DNA from: a virus
Strand: one strand, 5' to 3'
Virus record (IMG/VR): IMGVR_UViG_3300031227_010350
Coordinates: 1 to 42,882 of that record
Length of the DNA: 42,882 nt
The translations under genes were made by a program, and so were the position numbers. The notes beneath the pieces were generated by a model. That model saw only the letters and a list, made by a program, of their open reading frames with translations, was not told the DNA's origin and did not search any database. Below, one piece after another: positions 1 to 7,974 of this stretch. Within the stretch, counting starts at the first letter, position 1. Every line of letters starts with the position of its first letter.

Positions 1-933
1 CCAAGATTTAAAACAGCAACATGGGATTCAATAAAAACACTTGAGGAAAAAGATGAATTATGCCTTGTAGCTTGCTCAGGTGGTCTTGATTCAACTTTAA
101 CACTTGCAACATTAAAAGCTGCTGGATATAAAGATGTTGTAGCTGTCCATTTTAAATATGGTCACAGAGGTCAAGAAGCAGAAGAAATAGCAATAAAGAA
201 GTCTTGTAAATACATGAATGTTCCTTTGAAAATATTTGATTTAGAAAATGTGTATAAGGAATGTGAATCAAAAGAAACATCAATGCTTATGGATGATAGT
301 CTTCCAATAAGAACAGGAACACCAATAGCTTTAAAAACAACTGAAGCATGGGTACCTGGAAGAAATATGATGTTTGTTACTGTCATGGCTACTTTAGCTG
401 AAAGTTTAGTTATGAAATACGATTACGGAACAGTAAATGTTTTGGGTGGATTTCTTAATCTTACTGAGTCAGGAACTTATCCTGATAATTCTGAGGATTT
501 CTTAAGATCATTTTTAAGCTTTGTCAAATATGGAACATTGTGTGGGGATAGGTTTAAACCTTTATATTGTTTAAGTAATTTGATGAAAAGTGAACAGTGG
601 TTATTAGTACAAGCTCTGGGATTTGAAGATGTCATATCAAATACAATTTCATGTGATAGACCTATTGTTAGACATGGTATCCCATATAATTGTGCGAAGG
701 ATGGAATACCAGCATGTGGATCAGGACTCCTGAGTTATTGGGGAGCAAAGATGGCAGGGATGAAAGGTGATCCTAGAATGTTTTATGAAATTGAAGGTGA
801 TTATATCCCACATATTCCTAAACATCTTATAGAAGGGGCAAAAAGAAATATTGATATTAATCAAATATTAGATAGAATTTTATTACCTGCTGATAAAATT
901 AAAATTCTTAAAGGAAAGGTTTTAGATAAATGA
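1..933 (+). CDS. queC: QueC-like 7-cyano-7-deazaguanine synthase, 5' end outside window
   Basis: The reading frame is open from base 1, so the true start lies upstream. A PP-loop ATPase signature SGGLDS lies at bases 76-93 and the QueC-type motif VPGRNMMF at about 352-375. QueC converts 7-carboxy-7-deazaguanine to preQ0 with ATP and ammonia, for queuosine in tRNA or for 7-deazaguanine DNA modification in phages. QueC normally has four C-terminal zinc cysteines. Here I see three candidates, at codons 218, 231 and 239 of the window frame; the usual CGxCxSC block has become ACGSGLLSYWG, so the zinc site may be altered. The stop overlaps the next start by 4 bases. No other queuosine-pathway gene is visible here. 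A related PP-loop enzyme is possible. Confidence 0.8.
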   Translation, partial: PRFKTATWDSIKTLEEKDELCLVACSGGLDSTLTLATLKAAGYKDVVAVHFKYGHRGQEAEEIAIKKSCKYMNVPLKIFDLENVYKECESKETSMLMDDSLPIRTGTPIALKTTEAWVPGRNMMFVTVMATLAESLVMKYDYGTVNVLGGFLNLTESGTYPDNSEDFLRSFLSFVKYGTLCGDRFKPLYCLSNLMKSEQWLLVQALGFEDVISNTISCDRPIVRHGIPYNCAKDGIPACGSGLLSYWGAKMAGMKGDPRMFYEIEGDYIPHIPKHLIEGAKRNIDINQILDRILLPADKIKILKGKVLDK

Positions 934-1346
934 GAAATTTCATACTCTTGAAGTTAGCAGAGTTGAAGTGTGATCATTATCCTACTGTTTTAGTCTTATC
1001 TACAATTGAACATTATCTTAACCAACCAAATAAAAAAGGGTCATATGAATTTCTTGATAGCTTTTTAGGTCAGGAAGAGTGGTATGAAGAAAATCCAACA
1101 AGTAAAAGATTGGATCGTAATTTCATTAAGAGATTGGGTAAAAGTATACACTTACCAGATATGACAATTAAATTTGGAGAATTCAAAGTTGTTAGAGTAG
1201 GCTATAACAGAAAATACAACAATGTACGATTAGATTTCATATGGAAAGATGATGCTGTATATAGCAATCATATTTCATTGGAGTCTGATAAACTAAAGCA
1301 AATAAGATTTCATCATAAAGGAAATGTTATTTTCTTAAGGAGTTAA
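930..1346 (+). CDS. Unknown protein, 138 aa
   Basis: I do not recognise this gene. It starts in an ATGA overlap with the queC-like gene, which implies translational coupling, and ends one base before the next ATG. The product is soluble-looking, basic and rich in aromatic residues, with no membrane segment or clear catalytic motif. The C-terminal half (residues about 70-135) alternates hydrophobic and charged residues in a way that suggests beta strands. Its place in an unbroken run behind queC suggests co-transcription, but nothing ties it to deazaguanine chemistry. Confidence 0.75.
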   Translation: MRNFILLKLAELKCDHYPTVLVLSTIEHYLNQPNKKGSYEFLDSFLGQEEWYEENPTSKRLDRNFIKRLGKSIHLPDMTIKFGEFKVVRVGYNRKYNNVRLDFIWKDDAVYSNHISLESDKLKQIRFHHKGNVIFLRS

Positions 1347-1347
1347 A

Positions 1348-1788
1348 ATGAAACAATACGACTATTTTTGGATGGCAGATGTAAAAGGATTGCACCTACT
1401 TTCGGATGATATCCCCTCGGGACAGGAGTTTCATGCGATTAAGTTAATGAATAATGCAAATCCTCAAAGACGACCTACATATGGTACGGTCACATTATAT
1501 CCGGATGTAGCTAGATACATACAAAAAATTATACGAATCGGCGGTGATGAAATACTTAAAACATTCCAAAGTGGAATGAAAGATGCTTGGAAACTTATTG
1601 GTGGTACTAAGGAGGATAAGATTCCTATAATCATTACAATGTTAGATACTGGCCCACAAGAAAGAAAAGTGGCCGAAATGATAATGGAAGGGTTTGATTT
1701 CAGACTTGCTAAGGGGATATCAAACGGACAGTTGATTATTGAGAATTATGCGGATAATTTTGACAATCCCATGGTTCAACAAACCTAA
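1348..1788 (+). CDS. Unknown protein, 146 aa
   Basis: Unrecognised. The ATG follows the previous stop by one base, and the ribosome site TAAGGAG lies inside the end of the upstream gene. The product appears globular: an aromatic N-terminus (MKQYDYFWMADVKG), a central acidic and glycine-containing section, and a hydrophobic strand IPIIITML near residue 92 followed by a helix. No membrane segment or metal site is apparent. It sits in the same run as the QueC-like gene and the following 325-residue protein, so the three unknown genes and queC probably form one transcription unit ending at the terminator near 2804. Confidence 0.75.
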   Translation: MKQYDYFWMADVKGLHLLSDDIPSGQEFHAIKLMNNANPQRRPTYGTVTLYPDVARYIQKIIRIGGDEILKTFQSGMKDAWKLIGGTKEDKIPIIITMLDTGPQERKVAEMIMEGFDFRLAKGISNGQLIIENYADNFDNPMVQQT

Positions 1789-1820
1789 CAAACATTTCAT
1801 AGGAAGCGAGATTAGATTTT

Positions 1821-2798
1821 ATGTTGGATATTACCAATCTTGGCGCCCTTGAAGAAAATGGATTATCAGTAACTGATTTCGGGAGGACTTGGTATTATCA
1901 GAGAATTATTGATCCTGATAATAAACCAACTAATCAATGGAATCTTTTTCTTAAAGGGGAACACTCATCAGAATTCCGTGTTATCAAAGGAATTCTTTCA
2001 AATGATTATTCAATACTGAAAACTGAGGATTGTGTCAATGGGATTCAAAGAGCACTTGGTGGAAAGAAAATAGGTAAACCAAGAGTTTTTATAAATCTCG
2101 CAGACATATCTGCATCTTTTCTGTTACAGGATTTTCAGATGGAAATTGCTGAAGTAGGAGCTACAAACAAAATATTGTTTGGACTTCTTACTGATATCAA
2201 CATTGATGAGATAGACGAGAAAACAGCATTGAGTTTCAATGTTATAAATTCAATGGCTGGTTCTCGTAGAATGACTTTGAGTTATGGTTTCTTTACCAAT
2301 TTAATTCCTTTGAAAAATGGTGAACGGAATCGTAATATCAACCCGTTGGCAATTAACAATACAATTCTGTTAAATGAATTTAGTTCATCTCTCATCCACG
2401 ATAAGAAACTTGCTATATCTTATCAGGAAGTATCAGATGTTAAGAAAAGTATTGCCGACAAGATAGCTCATTATAAATCGATACCTGTTCCTAAGGGATT
2501 TATCGTTAAAATGGGAAAAGACAATCCAACATTTCCAAGGAAAGCCATGAAAAGAATTATTTCATGTTGGGAAGAATTGGATGAAGAATTTCAGAACTTT
2601 TATTATCTTAGTTATATTTTGAGTTATACATTTGGGGAGTCTAGAAATATTGCTTATGAAGCAACATCCAGAAAGTATATTTCTAATACTGTCTCAAAGA
2701 TTATAAAGACAGTACAAAAAACTCATGATATTTTAACAAAAGCTGTTGATAGTAAAATACCTGAAGAAGTTGTAGTAGAAGAACAAGTAGCCAAATAG
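1821..2798 (+). CDS. Unknown protein, 325 aa (weak DUF932-like resemblance)
   Basis: Not confidently recognised. The ATG is preceded by AGGAAGCGAG, a plausible ribosome site. The middle of the protein (residues about 145-200: VINSMAGSRRMTLSYGF, then a later NNTILLNEF) loosely recalls the DUF932 plasmid/phage family, in which an NSHDGS-like element precedes a conserved CTNG-like stretch, but the key cysteine is absent and the similarity may be chance. The C-terminus is helical and ends in a Val/Glu-rich tail (EEVVVEEQ). It is the last gene before a strong intrinsic terminator, so it closes the first operon. Confidence 0.7.
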   Translation: MLDITNLGALEENGLSVTDFGRTWYYQRIIDPDNKPTNQWNLFLKGEHSSEFRVIKGILSNDYSILKTEDCVNGIQRALGGKKIGKPRVFINLADISASFLLQDFQMEIAEVGATNKILFGLLTDINIDEIDEKTALSFNVINSMAGSRRMTLSYGFFTNLIPLKNGERNRNINPLAINNTILLNEFSSSLIHDKKLAISYQEVSDVKKSIADKIAHYKSIPVPKGFIVKMGKDNPTFPRKAMKRIISCWEELDEEFQNFYYLSYILSYTFGESRNIAYEATSRKYISNTVSKIIKTVQKTHDILTKAVDSKIPEEVVVEEQVAK

Positions 2799-2803
2799 TA
2801 TCT

Positions 2804-2842
2804 AGACCCGAGGGGATAAACATATTTCCCCTTGGGTCTTTT
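2804..2842 (+). terminator. Rho-independent terminator after first operon
   Basis: AGACCCGAGGGG pairs with CCCCTTGGGTCT (12 positions, one G-T wobble) around a 12-base AT-rich loop and is followed by a short T run. It lies 6 bases after the stop of the 325-residue gene and before a gene with very different base composition. Confidence 0.85.
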
Positions 2843-2870
2843 AGTTAAAATTTAGATAAGGAGGCAGATA

Positions 2871-3575
2871 TTGATCCAAGAAAGTAATGTGATTATATCA
2901 ATATCAAGAAATAATTTTACTATAATGGATAATAAATCAACTAGTCTTATATGTCCAACTCCTATTAATAAAAAATCATTAATACATTTTAATTATGTTA
3001 TAAATAAAATGTGTTTTGAAACAAAAAATATAAAGATTCATACTAAATTTAACAAATTAGAAATAGTAGGGATGACAATACCCATATCATGTGATAATTA
3101 TAATTTGTTAAATTATTTAAATACATTACTCAAATTTATATTATTTGATATGAAAAATAAAATTGATGTCAATAATTATAATAATTTTTATATAAACAAA
3201 TTTAATACTATTTCAAGGTGTTTTAAACTATTTAGATATATTACTATTGAGTTTAAAACAATTGGAAACCAATACGAAAAATACATATCATTTACAAATG
3301 ATATTATAAATAAATGGGAAAACGAAAATTATAATCATATGCCAAATGTAACGAGCAGTGAAGTATTAATTCCTTTATGTGCAATGATTATGATTTATAA
3401 TAAAAATAATTATAAAATTAGATTAAGAAATATATTTAAAAAAGTTGTTGATACTAATACACTTTCAGAATTTATAGAACATAATTTAGTTGATTTGGAT
3501 ATTACTAATGAAAAATTCGGTGGTGATTTTAAAACTGAATTTATTTGTAGTTGTTTAAAATCAGAGGAGGATTGA
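2871..3575 (+). CDS. Unknown Asn/Ile/Lys-rich protein, 234 aa, TTG start
   Basis: Unrecognised. It starts at TTG, 7 bases after a strong AAGGAGG ribosome site; no in-frame ATG has comparable spacing. Composition is extreme: two hand-counted 60-base lines hold 8 and 12 G/C (13% and 20%), well below neighbouring genes, and the protein is dominated by Asn, Ile, Lys and Phe. There is no obvious membrane segment; helical stretches alternate with Asn runs. The stop is directly followed by the start of the DNA ligase gene, so the two are likely co-translated. The composition suggests a recently acquired orphan or a gene under weak constraint. Confidence 0.65.
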   Translation: MIQESNVIISISRNNFTIMDNKSTSLICPTPINKKSLIHFNYVINKMCFETKNIKIHTKFNKLEIVGMTIPISCDNYNLLNYLNTLLKFILFDMKNKIDVNNYNNFYINKFNTISRCFKLFRYITIEFKTIGNQYEKYISFTNDIINKWENENYNHMPNVTSSEVLIPLCAMIMIYNKNNYKIRLRNIFKKVVDTNTLSEFIEHNLVDLDITNEKFGGDFKTEFICSCLKSEED

Positions 3576-3576
3576 T

Positions 3577-5448
3577 ATGGCAGAATTGTTTGATTTACAG
3601 TTTGACACAATTGATGAATTAGCTGGAATTTTACAAGAGTGGACAGAAGCATTTGGTTTGGGATTTCCTCAAGTACCAGATGAAGTTTATGATCATTATA
3701 GGAATATGTTAAAGGTTGAATGTCCTGATCATGATTTTCTTACTAATGTAGGATCAATATCTAAAAGGAATAAAGAAATACTTCCTGTTACAATGGGTAG
3801 TCTTAGGAATAAGACAGCTGTAGATATTGAGGCATGGTTAGCAAAATATTCTAATTCAGGAGGATATATTTTGTCATATAAACTTGATGGAGTTGGTATA
3901 ATGGCTCGATATCAAGATTTAGATTGTGAAGTTGCCTGGTTGAGAGGTGATGGGAGTGTGGGTGAGAATATTACAGAAAAAGCAAAAGTATTTCTTGCTC
4001 AAAAACTTACTGAGCATACACTACCAACAAACTTGAGGGAGCTTCCTAAGGAAAAACTATTTACAGGTGAAATGCTTCTTGATTGTGATCCTGCTGAGTT
4101 AGGATATAAAAATAGAAGGAATGCTGTGTCTGGTATTATACATCGAGAAGATGGAAAAAATCTTGAGCATATTATGGTACTTATGCACGGATGGAGAGAT
4201 GCACCAAAGGCAGGAAATGAATTGTGGAGAATGGGAATTATGAACCATTTAATTCCTACTGTTCCTTTTAGATATATATCTGATAGATTGATTGTAGTTC
4301 CTACAGCAGAAGAAATGATTGCTGAAGAAACTTCATATGATAAAGATGGTATTGTTATAGGTATTAATAACAGTATTGTTGAAAATGTTAAATTTCCGGA
4401 AGCAAAAATTGCTTTTAAATTTAATAAGCAAATTGCTGAAACATATATCACATGGATCGAGTGGAATGTATCACGAACAGCAAAAATAATTCCTCTTGTG
4501 TATATTGATCCTGTAGATTTGGGTGGAGTAACAATAGGTAAATGTACTGCATTTAATGCAAAATTTGTAAAAGATAAAGGTTTAGGTTTGGCTGCTACAA
4601 TAAAGGTATGTCGTTCGGGTGATGTTATTCCCTATATCGAAGAAGTAATTAATGCAAGCGATATTGTGGATATCCCTACGAAATGCCCAACTTGTGATAG
4701 TCCTGTTAAATGGGATGCTACAGAAGTCCATATTGAATGTACTAACTCTAAATGCCCACCTGTTATACAAAAGAAAATTGCTCATTTCTTTCTGCAACTG
4801 GGATTAGAATTTTTCAGTGAGAAAATGATATCTTCTTTAAAATGTAATAACATTACTGATGTATATAAATTAAAAGAAGATGACATATTGAAATTAGAGG
4901 GATGGGGCAAAAATTCAACTAAGGATTTTATAAAAAGAATTCAGGATACAAAAGAAACAACTCCTGATAAATTGTTAGCATCATTAGGTATACATGGGTT
5001 TGGAGGGACCTTGTCTAAATTGATGTTAGATAATTTTACATTTAATCAATTGATTAATTTAGCAGATGATCCTTTAGGTGTAGAAAAACTTGTGAAAATA
5101 AAAGGAGTAGGTGCTAAACGAGCAGTAACATTACTTGTTGGTTTAAGAGAGAGTAAGGATTTACTGCAGGAATTATCTGAATTAGGATTGAATACTAAAG
5201 TTCAAGAAGGTGGAACTTTAAGTGGTCTTAAATTTGAATTTACAGGATCCTTATCAAGACCCCGAAAAGAAATTATAAATTGGCTTGAGCAAAATGGGGG
5301 TAGACATACTTCAATTGGATCAGCTGATCATCTGGTAGCAAATGAGCCATCGGATAAAGGTAAATATAAAAAGGCTATTGATTTAGGAAAGTCAATAATA
5401 ACAGAAGAGCAATTAGTAAAATTGCATTTCGACAATAAGAAAAAATAA
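3577..5448 (+). CDS. ligA: NAD-dependent DNA ligase, complete
   Basis: Seals 3'-OH/5'-phosphate nicks using NAD+. At 623 residues it is slightly short for LigA (usually 650-670). An abbreviated Ia-like N-terminus (PQVPDEVYDHY) leads to the active-site motif YKLDGVG with adenylated Lys102; downstream come GEML, DKDGIVI and KFN of the nucleotidyltransferase core. The OB fold follows (residues about 300-355), then a four-cysteine zinc finger C370-x2-C373-x14-C388-x5-C393, helix-hairpin-helix repeats (about 410-540) and a C-terminal BRCT domain (about 545-620). Start: ATG after TCAGAGGAGG. NAD-type ligases occur in T5 and several jumbo phages, whereas T4 uses an ATP-type enzyme. Probable role: phage replication and repair. 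Confidence 0.95.
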   Translation: MAELFDLQFDTIDELAGILQEWTEAFGLGFPQVPDEVYDHYRNMLKVECPDHDFLTNVGSISKRNKEILPVTMGSLRNKTAVDIEAWLAKYSNSGGYILSYKLDGVGIMARYQDLDCEVAWLRGDGSVGENITEKAKVFLAQKLTEHTLPTNLRELPKEKLFTGEMLLDCDPAELGYKNRRNAVSGIIHREDGKNLEHIMVLMHGWRDAPKAGNELWRMGIMNHLIPTVPFRYISDRLIVVPTAEEMIAEETSYDKDGIVIGINNSIVENVKFPEAKIAFKFNKQIAETYITWIEWNVSRTAKIIPLVYIDPVDLGGVTIGKCTAFNAKFVKDKGLGLAATIKVCRSGDVIPYIEEVINASDIVDIPTKCPTCDSPVKWDATEVHIECTNSKCPPVIQKKIAHFFLQLGLEFFSEKMISSLKCNNITDVYKLKEDDILKLEGWGKNSTKDFIKRIQDTKETTPDKLLASLGIHGFGGTLSKLMLDNFTFNQLINLADDPLGVEKLVKIKGVGAKRAVTLLVGLRESKDLLQELSELGLNTKVQEGGTLSGLKFEFTGSLSRPRKEIINWLEQNGGRHTSIGSADHLVANEPSDKGKYKKAIDLGKSIITEEQLVKLHFDNKKK

Positions 5449-5471
5449 TACTTAAAAAAGGATATTATAAA

Positions 5472-6056
5472 ATGGATATTACTCCAAAAACCAAAAGACA
5501 TCGTGGTTATTTTTATATGGTTTCAACGCCTGATACTTATATGTTAGCATCACATAAATTGAAAAGCGTTTTTAGAAATATGTGGAGATTTTCTAGAGAA
5601 ACTGATTTTCCACAATATAATACTAAATTCTGCAAAGATGAATTTCAAAAGAAAACAGGCTTCAGAATCCAAAATAATATATTAGTAAAAGTATCTGTCA
5701 AAGATGTTAAATATCAAATATTAAACTTATGCCAGATACAAGGTACTCAAGTTGATAATGAAAAATTTATCGACAAATCAACAGACATGATACGATCTAA
5801 ACGTCGTATATTATATGTACATCGTTGTATGTATAATCCTTTGTCTCATAGAGAAGTGGATTATGTAGTGACTAATAAACGAGCAAATCAATTTCTTGAC
5901 AGAAGAGGAAATTGTATGGTCGGTTGGAATGCACCTGATATTGATACTGATTATATACGACCTGCTATATGGGAGAATATATTTGGATTAACAATTCCTG
6001 AAGGAAGTCAAATAGCAATTGATATGACAAGTTTAAAAATGCAAGAAGTAGTTTAA
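5472..6056 (+). CDS. Unknown protein, 194 aa
   Basis: Unrecognised. The ATG is preceded by AAAAAAGGATATT. The protein is basic, with scattered cysteines (for example in LNLCQ, VHRCMYN and GNCMVGW) that form no clear CxxC pair, and has no membrane segment. The N-terminal lysine/arginine cluster PKTKRHRG could bind nucleic acid, but that is inference from charge only. It sits between the DNA ligase and a small membrane peptide in the same direction, so it may be co-expressed with ligase. Confidence 0.7.
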   Translation: MDITPKTKRHRGYFYMVSTPDTYMLASHKLKSVFRNMWRFSRETDFPQYNTKFCKDEFQKKTGFRIQNNILVKVSVKDVKYQILNLCQIQGTQVDNEKFIDKSTDMIRSKRRILYVHRCMYNPLSHREVDYVVTNKRANQFLDRRGNCMVGWNAPDIDTDYIRPAIWENIFGLTIPEGSQIAIDMTSLKMQEVV

Positions 6057-6073
6057 ACCCTTATAGAAAGGGT
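6057..6073 (+). promoter_or_regulatory. Small hairpin over the ribosome site of the 45-aa membrane peptide
   Basis: ACCCTT pairs with AAGGGT around the 5-base loop ATAGA. The right arm is part of the ribosome site GAAAGGG that serves the ATG at 6081, and the left arm overlaps the stop codon region of the preceding gene. Ribosomes finishing that gene could open the hairpin, which would couple translation. This is inference from base pairing alone. Confidence 0.4.
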
Positions 6074-6080
6074 AATTCCA

Positions 6081-6218
6081 ATGAAACAAGAATCTCAAAA
6101 TGGGAATAAAATTGATAAGTGGATTAAAATTTTAATTTCAATTGTTCTGTTGGCTTTAGTTGGAGGAGTATTTATTGTTAATTGGGTAAGTATACTATTG
6201 GAAAAAATATTTAATTAA
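6081..6218 (+). CDS. Small single-span membrane protein, 45 aa
   Basis: A short gene with a good ribosome site (GAAAGGG, 8 bases before ATG) and no overlap with its neighbours. The charged, hydrophilic N-terminus (MKQESQNGNKIDKW) is followed by one long hydrophobic helix, residues about 15-42 (ILISIVLLALVGGVFIVNW), and a short tail ending EKIFN. This is the layout of phage small inner-membrane proteins such as pinholins, antiholins or superinfection-exclusion peptides, but nothing distinguishes among these. It lies 16 bases before the first of three tandem paralogues. Confidence 0.65.
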   Translation: MKQESQNGNKIDKWIKILISIVLLALVGGVFIVNWVSILLEKIFN

Positions 6219-6234
6219 TAAATAAAGGAGTTTT

Positions 6235-6720
6235 ATGGGTACAAAAGGTTCTTTTTGGGTTGGTAACCCAGAAAATCCCGCTAGAAGTAATTGGTTAGGA
6301 ATGAAAAAAATTAGTGGTTATCCACGGACACATTCTTCAAGATCTAACTCACTTAATTTTGGCGGTGTAACGACCAAGAATCAATTTAAAAGAAGAGTAA
6401 AAGAGATACAAAGAGGAACTACAAACTTTGTGTCACCTACATCAGCACTATATAAAGTGGAACAGTTACATTTCTGTGATCACTTACCTAATGAAGTTAA
6501 TTATACTTATGCGTGGTTTGGTGGAAAAGTTCAAATCCAAAAATTCAACCAAGGTTGGAAAGAATGGGGAGACAGAACTCCTTGGACAGGACCTTCAAGA
6601 GGACCGATAAGAATTATAGAACGTCGTCCAGTTCGAGAAATTAGAGCTAGAGAACTTCTTAATGAAGATCCCCCAGAAGATCGTGGATACCGTGGTGACC
6701 CGCATGATGATCCCTTTTAA
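6235..6720 (+). CDS. Trp-rich tandem paralogue 1, 161 aa
   Basis: First of three consecutive homologous genes. Conserved in all three: an opening FW(I/V)GxPxxxxRxNxLGxK, a GxPxxxx element, a (T/S)K(N/K)(Q/E)FK(R/K)(R/K)V helix, and a final YxWFxxKVxVxKFNxxWxxWGxR. The shared core is about 105 residues, probably a small beta-rich fold. This copy adds an arginine- and proline-rich, then acidic tail (RIIERRPVREIRARE followed by DRGYRGDPHDD). No signal peptide or membrane segment. Start chosen at ATG 7 bases after AAAGGAG. The family is unknown to me and its role cannot be inferred beyond local duplication. Confidence 0.8.
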   Translation: MGTKGSFWVGNPENPARSNWLGMKKISGYPRTHSSRSNSLNFGGVTTKNQFKRRVKEIQRGTTNFVSPTSALYKVEQLHFCDHLPNEVNYTYAWFGGKVQIQKFNQGWKEWGDRTPWTGPSRGPIRIIERRPVREIRARELLNEDPPEDRGYRGDPHDDPF

Positions 6721-6733
6721 GAAAGGTGCATAA

Positions 6734-7111
6734 ATGTCAGGAACAATAGCAACATTTTGGATAGGATGCCCAGATGATCCAGGAAGAAGTAATTGGTTGG
6801 GTAATAAGCAATTTGATGGTTACCCAACCACTCATGATAATTCTGGATATGGAATTTATCTGGATGGAATCAAGACCAAAAATGAATTCAAAAGAAGAGT
6901 AAAAGAGATTTATTCAAATAAACCAGAAGAATTTTGGTTACCAACAGAATATATTTATAAGTGGGATCCAAGAAGAACTGAATTTACATACATTTGGTAT
7001 AACAATAAAGTATTTGTTCAAAAATTTAATCTTTATTGGAAAATGTGGGGAGACAGGACTCCTTGGGATCCTTCTATAAGAAGATCAATGGATAGAACCC
7101 CAAGAAGATAA
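6734..7111 (+). CDS. Trp-rich tandem paralogue 2, 125 aa
   Basis: Shortest member of the tandem family, close to the bare conserved core: FWIGCPDDPGRSNWLGNK at the N-terminus, KTKNEFKRRVKEI in the middle, FTYIWYNNKVFVQKFN and WKMWGDRTPW near the end. It is closer to paralogue 1 than to paralogue 3: both keep FKRRVKEI and WGDRTPW exactly. Ribosome site AAGAAAGG lies 8 bases before the ATG, 13 bases after the previous stop. Function unknown. Confidence 0.8.
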   Translation: MSGTIATFWIGCPDDPGRSNWLGNKQFDGYPTTHDNSGYGIYLDGIKTKNEFKRRVKEIYSNKPEEFWLPTEYIYKWDPRRTEFTYIWYNNKVFVQKFNLYWKMWGDRTPWDPSIRRSMDRTPRR

Positions 7112-7153
7112 CTAACAATAACATTATAGCTTATTGTAGAAAGGAGTATATAA

Positions 7154-7633
7154 ATGTCTACTTCGGCTATATTTTGGATAGGTAATCCTGAAAATCTTGG
7201 AAGAAGAAATTATTTAGGGATGAAATTTAGTGATGGTCATCCCTCAATGAATCGTCATATTTCAAGTGGAATTAATTTTAATGGTATTAATTCCAAAAAA
7301 CAATTTAAAAAGAAAGTCGCATATGTTTTAGATGCAAGTGCTCCTAAAACTAGTCAAACTAAAGATGAACCTATCCCAGAATCTTATTTAATACATCCAT
7401 CTCTTATTATTAATTATACATATGCTTGGTTTGATAATAGAGTAAGAGTAAAAAAATTTAATGGAGAATGGATAATTTGGGGTAGTAGAAATTTAATGAG
7501 TGAATTACCACCTACTACTGATTGGCATAATTCATGGACTGGAACATATAACTCACAAAGAGGAACAACATCTGCAATTTCGAGTTTTAATCGTAGTTTT
7601 AATACTGATGGTACTGGTAGTGATAATATGTAA
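7154..7633 (+). CDS. Trp-rich tandem paralogue 3, 159 aa
   Basis: Third and most diverged family member. It keeps FWIGNPENLGRRNYLGMK, DGHPS, the NSKKQFKKKV helix, YTYAWFDNRVRVKKFN and WIIWGSRN. It has an insertion between helix and C-terminal strands (about residues 62-85) and a Ser/Thr/Asn-rich tail of about 45 residues that replaces the arginine-rich tail of copy 1. Ribosome site AAAGGAG lies 7 bases before ATG. A 7-bp inverted repeat (7115-7137) sits in the gap before it and could be a weak processing or attenuation site. Function unknown. Confidence 0.8.
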   Translation: MSTSAIFWIGNPENLGRRNYLGMKFSDGHPSMNRHISSGINFNGINSKKQFKKKVAYVLDASAPKTSQTKDEPIPESYLIHPSLIINYTYAWFDNRVRVKKFNGEWIIWGSRNLMSELPPTTDWHNSWTGTYNSQRGTTSAISSFNRSFNTDGTGSDNM

Positions 7634-7650
7634 ACCAAAAGTAATCTCCT

Positions 7651-7665
7651 GAACAAATATTAAAA
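7651..7665 (+). promoter_or_regulatory. GAACAAATATTAAAA late-type motif
   Basis: One of eight copies of GAACAAATWWTAAAA, all intergenic and pointing at the next gene. Here it directly abuts the ribosome site AAGGAG of the small Cys protein, 29 bases from its ATG. With so little room, any transcript would have to start within or very close to the motif. Confidence 0.55.
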
Positions 7666-7679
7666 AGGAGATTATTGAT

Positions 7680-7916
7680 ATGCAGAAATGTCCAGAATGT
7701 GGGATGATTCATCCTCTCATGAGACCAGGTAGTTGTCCAATGGCTCGAGACGCAAAAATTAAAGAACAAACTGCACAAGACAAGGAAGGGACGCTTAAAG
7801 AAGCAATCCTTACTGTCCAAGAAGTTATGGTGAGCAAATTAAAAGGAAAAGACAAAGCTGCTGTTGATGATATTGTAAAGGAAATTACGAATATCATTAA
7901 TTTAAAAAGTAATTAA
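7680..7916 (+). CDS. Small protein with N-terminal zinc-knuckle-like cysteines, 78 aa
   Basis: Starts MQKCPECGMIHP. C4-x2-C7 plus His11 and C19 (GSCPMA) could form one short zinc site, after which the protein is a long amphipathic, charged helix (residues about 25-75). No membrane segment. It has its own copy of the GAACAAAT motif and is followed at once by a strong terminator, so it is probably a monocistronic late transcript. Family not recognised; a small virion or assembly factor is one possibility. Confidence 0.75.
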   Translation: MQKCPECGMIHPLMRPGSCPMARDAKIKEQTAQDKEGTLKEAILTVQEVMVSKLKGKDKAAVDDIVKEITNIINLKSN

Positions 7917-7922
7917 ATTAAT

Positions 7923-7954
7923 AAAAAGAGTAGGTATTTTACTACTCTTTTTTT
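7923..7954 (+). terminator. Rho-independent terminator
   Basis: AAAAAGAGTAG pairs with CTACTCTTTTT around an 8-base loop and runs into seven T. It lies 6 bases after the stop of the 78-residue gene. The A-rich left arm means it could also act on the other strand. Confidence 0.85.
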
Positions 7955-7974
7955 GTACAATGATTGGATAAATT

